Shown here piece after piece: positions 63,353-64,000 of a DNA stretch of 64,000 nucleotides. Each line of letters begins with the position of its first letter. Position 1 is the stretch's first letter. The notes beneath the pieces are model-generated. The model worked only from the letters and a program-made list of their open reading frames with translations, did no database searches and had not been told where the DNA came from. The position numbers and the translations under genes were made by a program. This DNA comes from Hyalangium ruber. Its GTDB lineage: Bacteria > Myxococcota > Myxococcia > Myxococcales > Myxococcaceae. Location: contig NZ_JAXIVS010000005.1 in NCBI RefSeq assembly GCF_034259325.1, forward strand, positions 434,001 through 498,000. The letters run 5' to 3'.

Positions 63353-64000
63353 ACGCTGGCCAGCCGCGCGGCGTGAGCCTGCTCCAGCGCCTCCACGAGC
63401 GCCGCGGTGTCGAAGGGCTTGGAGAAGACGCGGTCGGTGGGCAACTCCGGGATCATCTCGGGGTAGGCGGTGATGACGAACACCGGCATGTCCGGGAAGC
63501 GGGCCTTGAGCCGACGCAGGGCCTCGCCATCGGGCCCGCCGGGCAGGCGCAGGTCCACCAGCGCGGCGAAGGGCTTCACCATGGAGAGCTGGTCGGCCTC
63601 CAGCACCGAGCGGGCCGTGGCGCAGGAGAAGCCCCGGCCGCGCAGCACCTCGGAGAGGTTGTCGCTCAGCGCTGGATCGTCCTCCACCAGCGCGATGAGC
63701 CCATCGCGGCGCGCCGTCGACAGCAGCCCCATCAGCGTCGGCACCGGCACGGGCTTGGGCAGCACGGCGAGCAGCCCCTCGCGCCGCGCCGCCTCCAGGT
63801 CGTTCTCCCCGGGGTAGGCGGTAACCACCAGCGCGGCGATGCCCGGATCCACCCGGCGGATGTGATGCACGGCCGCCGCCCCACTCATGCCCGGCATCTT
63901 CATGTCGGTGAGCAGCGCGTCGAAGCGGGTCGTCTTCGCCAGCGCCAGGGCATCGGCGCCATCCGTCACGACCGTCGCCGAGTCACCCGCGTCGCGCAGG
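63349..64000 (-). CDS. Tandem receiver-domain protein, N-terminus beyond the right edge
   Basis: The frame is open to base 64000; the visible 217 codons start inside a receiver (ALLTDMKMPGMSG, then AYPGENDLEAARREGLLAVLPKPV). A second receiver has VEDDPALSDNLSEVL, ALVDLRLPGGPDG and VFSKPFDTAALVEAL. The GTG at 63969 is an internal Val, not a start. Overlaps the kinase downstream as ATGA, so the two form one signalling unit. Confidence 0.9.
   Translation of the reverse strand, partial: LRDAGDSATVVTDGADALALAKTTRFDALLTDMKMPGMSGAAAVHHIRRVDPGIAALVVTAYPGENDLEAARREGLLAVLPKPVPVPTLMGLLSTARRDGLIALVEDDPALSDNLSEVLRGRGFSCATARSVLEADQLSMVKPFAALVDLRLPGGPDGEALRRLKARFPDMPVFVITAYPEMIPELPTDRVFSKPFDTAALVEALEQAHAARLASV

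Overview
The window comes from a chromosome of about 70% G+C with dense gene packing, many GTG and TTG starts, and very high GC3. It is rich in two-component hybrids, sigma-54 activators, FtsX/MacB permeases and a lipoprotein combining VCBS, CARDB and choice-of-anchor A regions. This fits a myxobacterium (Myxococcota, probably Cystobacterineae, near Archangium, Cystobacter, Stigmatella or Hyalangium). The taxonomic call is an inference from gene content and composition. No rRNA, tRNA, insertion sequence, prophage or CRISPR array was seen.

Layout. 1-4.3 kb: RNase R (its C-terminus runs off the left edge) and a Lys/Ala/Glu-tailed protein with duplicated OB-like segments and a chagasin-like end. 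4.4-7.4 kb: moeA, ribA and an MBL-fold hydrolase on the plus strand. 7.4-15 kb: a seven-gene minus-strand block, lipA - 2-oxoacid dehydrogenase E2 - TPR/ClpX-type zinc-finger ATPase - lipB fused to Nudix - two SDRs of visibly lower G+C - an NMT1-type lipoprotein. 15-19.6 kb: a large surface lipoprotein and lpd (E3). 19.6-22.9 kb: two unrecognised membrane-anchored proteins. 22.9-30.5 kb: signalling island with two paralogous REC-HisKA-HATPase-REC proteins around a PAS-PAS kinase, then an NtrY/NtrC-type pair. 30.6-37.5 kb: adaptor - ATPase - two tandem ADOP permeases. 37.9-38.6 kb: a polysaccharide deacetylase.

38.7-46.1 kb holds a complete, tightly coupled histidine operon hisG-D-C-H-A-B-F-N-IE. 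Upstream of hisG I read an attenuator that is not visible as a normal gene call: a promoter-like pair, a short leader ORF with a HHHHAHH run, and a perfect intrinsic terminator just before hisG. This is the most interesting find in the window.

46.2-53.4 kb: Rpn-type nuclease, thiO, an HD-GYP response regulator, moaA, a DUF4870 membrane protein, and thiC under a TPP riboswitch. 53.6-58.8 kb: CBS-pair protein, triple-UspA protein, DASS permease, an OsmC-like protein lacking the peroxidatic Cys, and a sigma-54 response regulator. A 45-residue membrane peptide follows at 58826-58963. 59-64 kb (minus strand): UbiA-type prenyltransferase, a membrane-anchored spermidine-synthase-like protein, a REC-histidine kinase and a tandem-receiver protein cut by the right edge.

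How the parts fit. lipA, lipB, E2 and lpd together supply lipoylated 2-oxoacid dehydrogenase parts, but E1 is not in the window. moeA and moaA belong to molybdenum cofactor synthesis, thiC and thiO to thiamine synthesis, and ribA to riboflavin synthesis. The his genes cover the whole histidine pathway.
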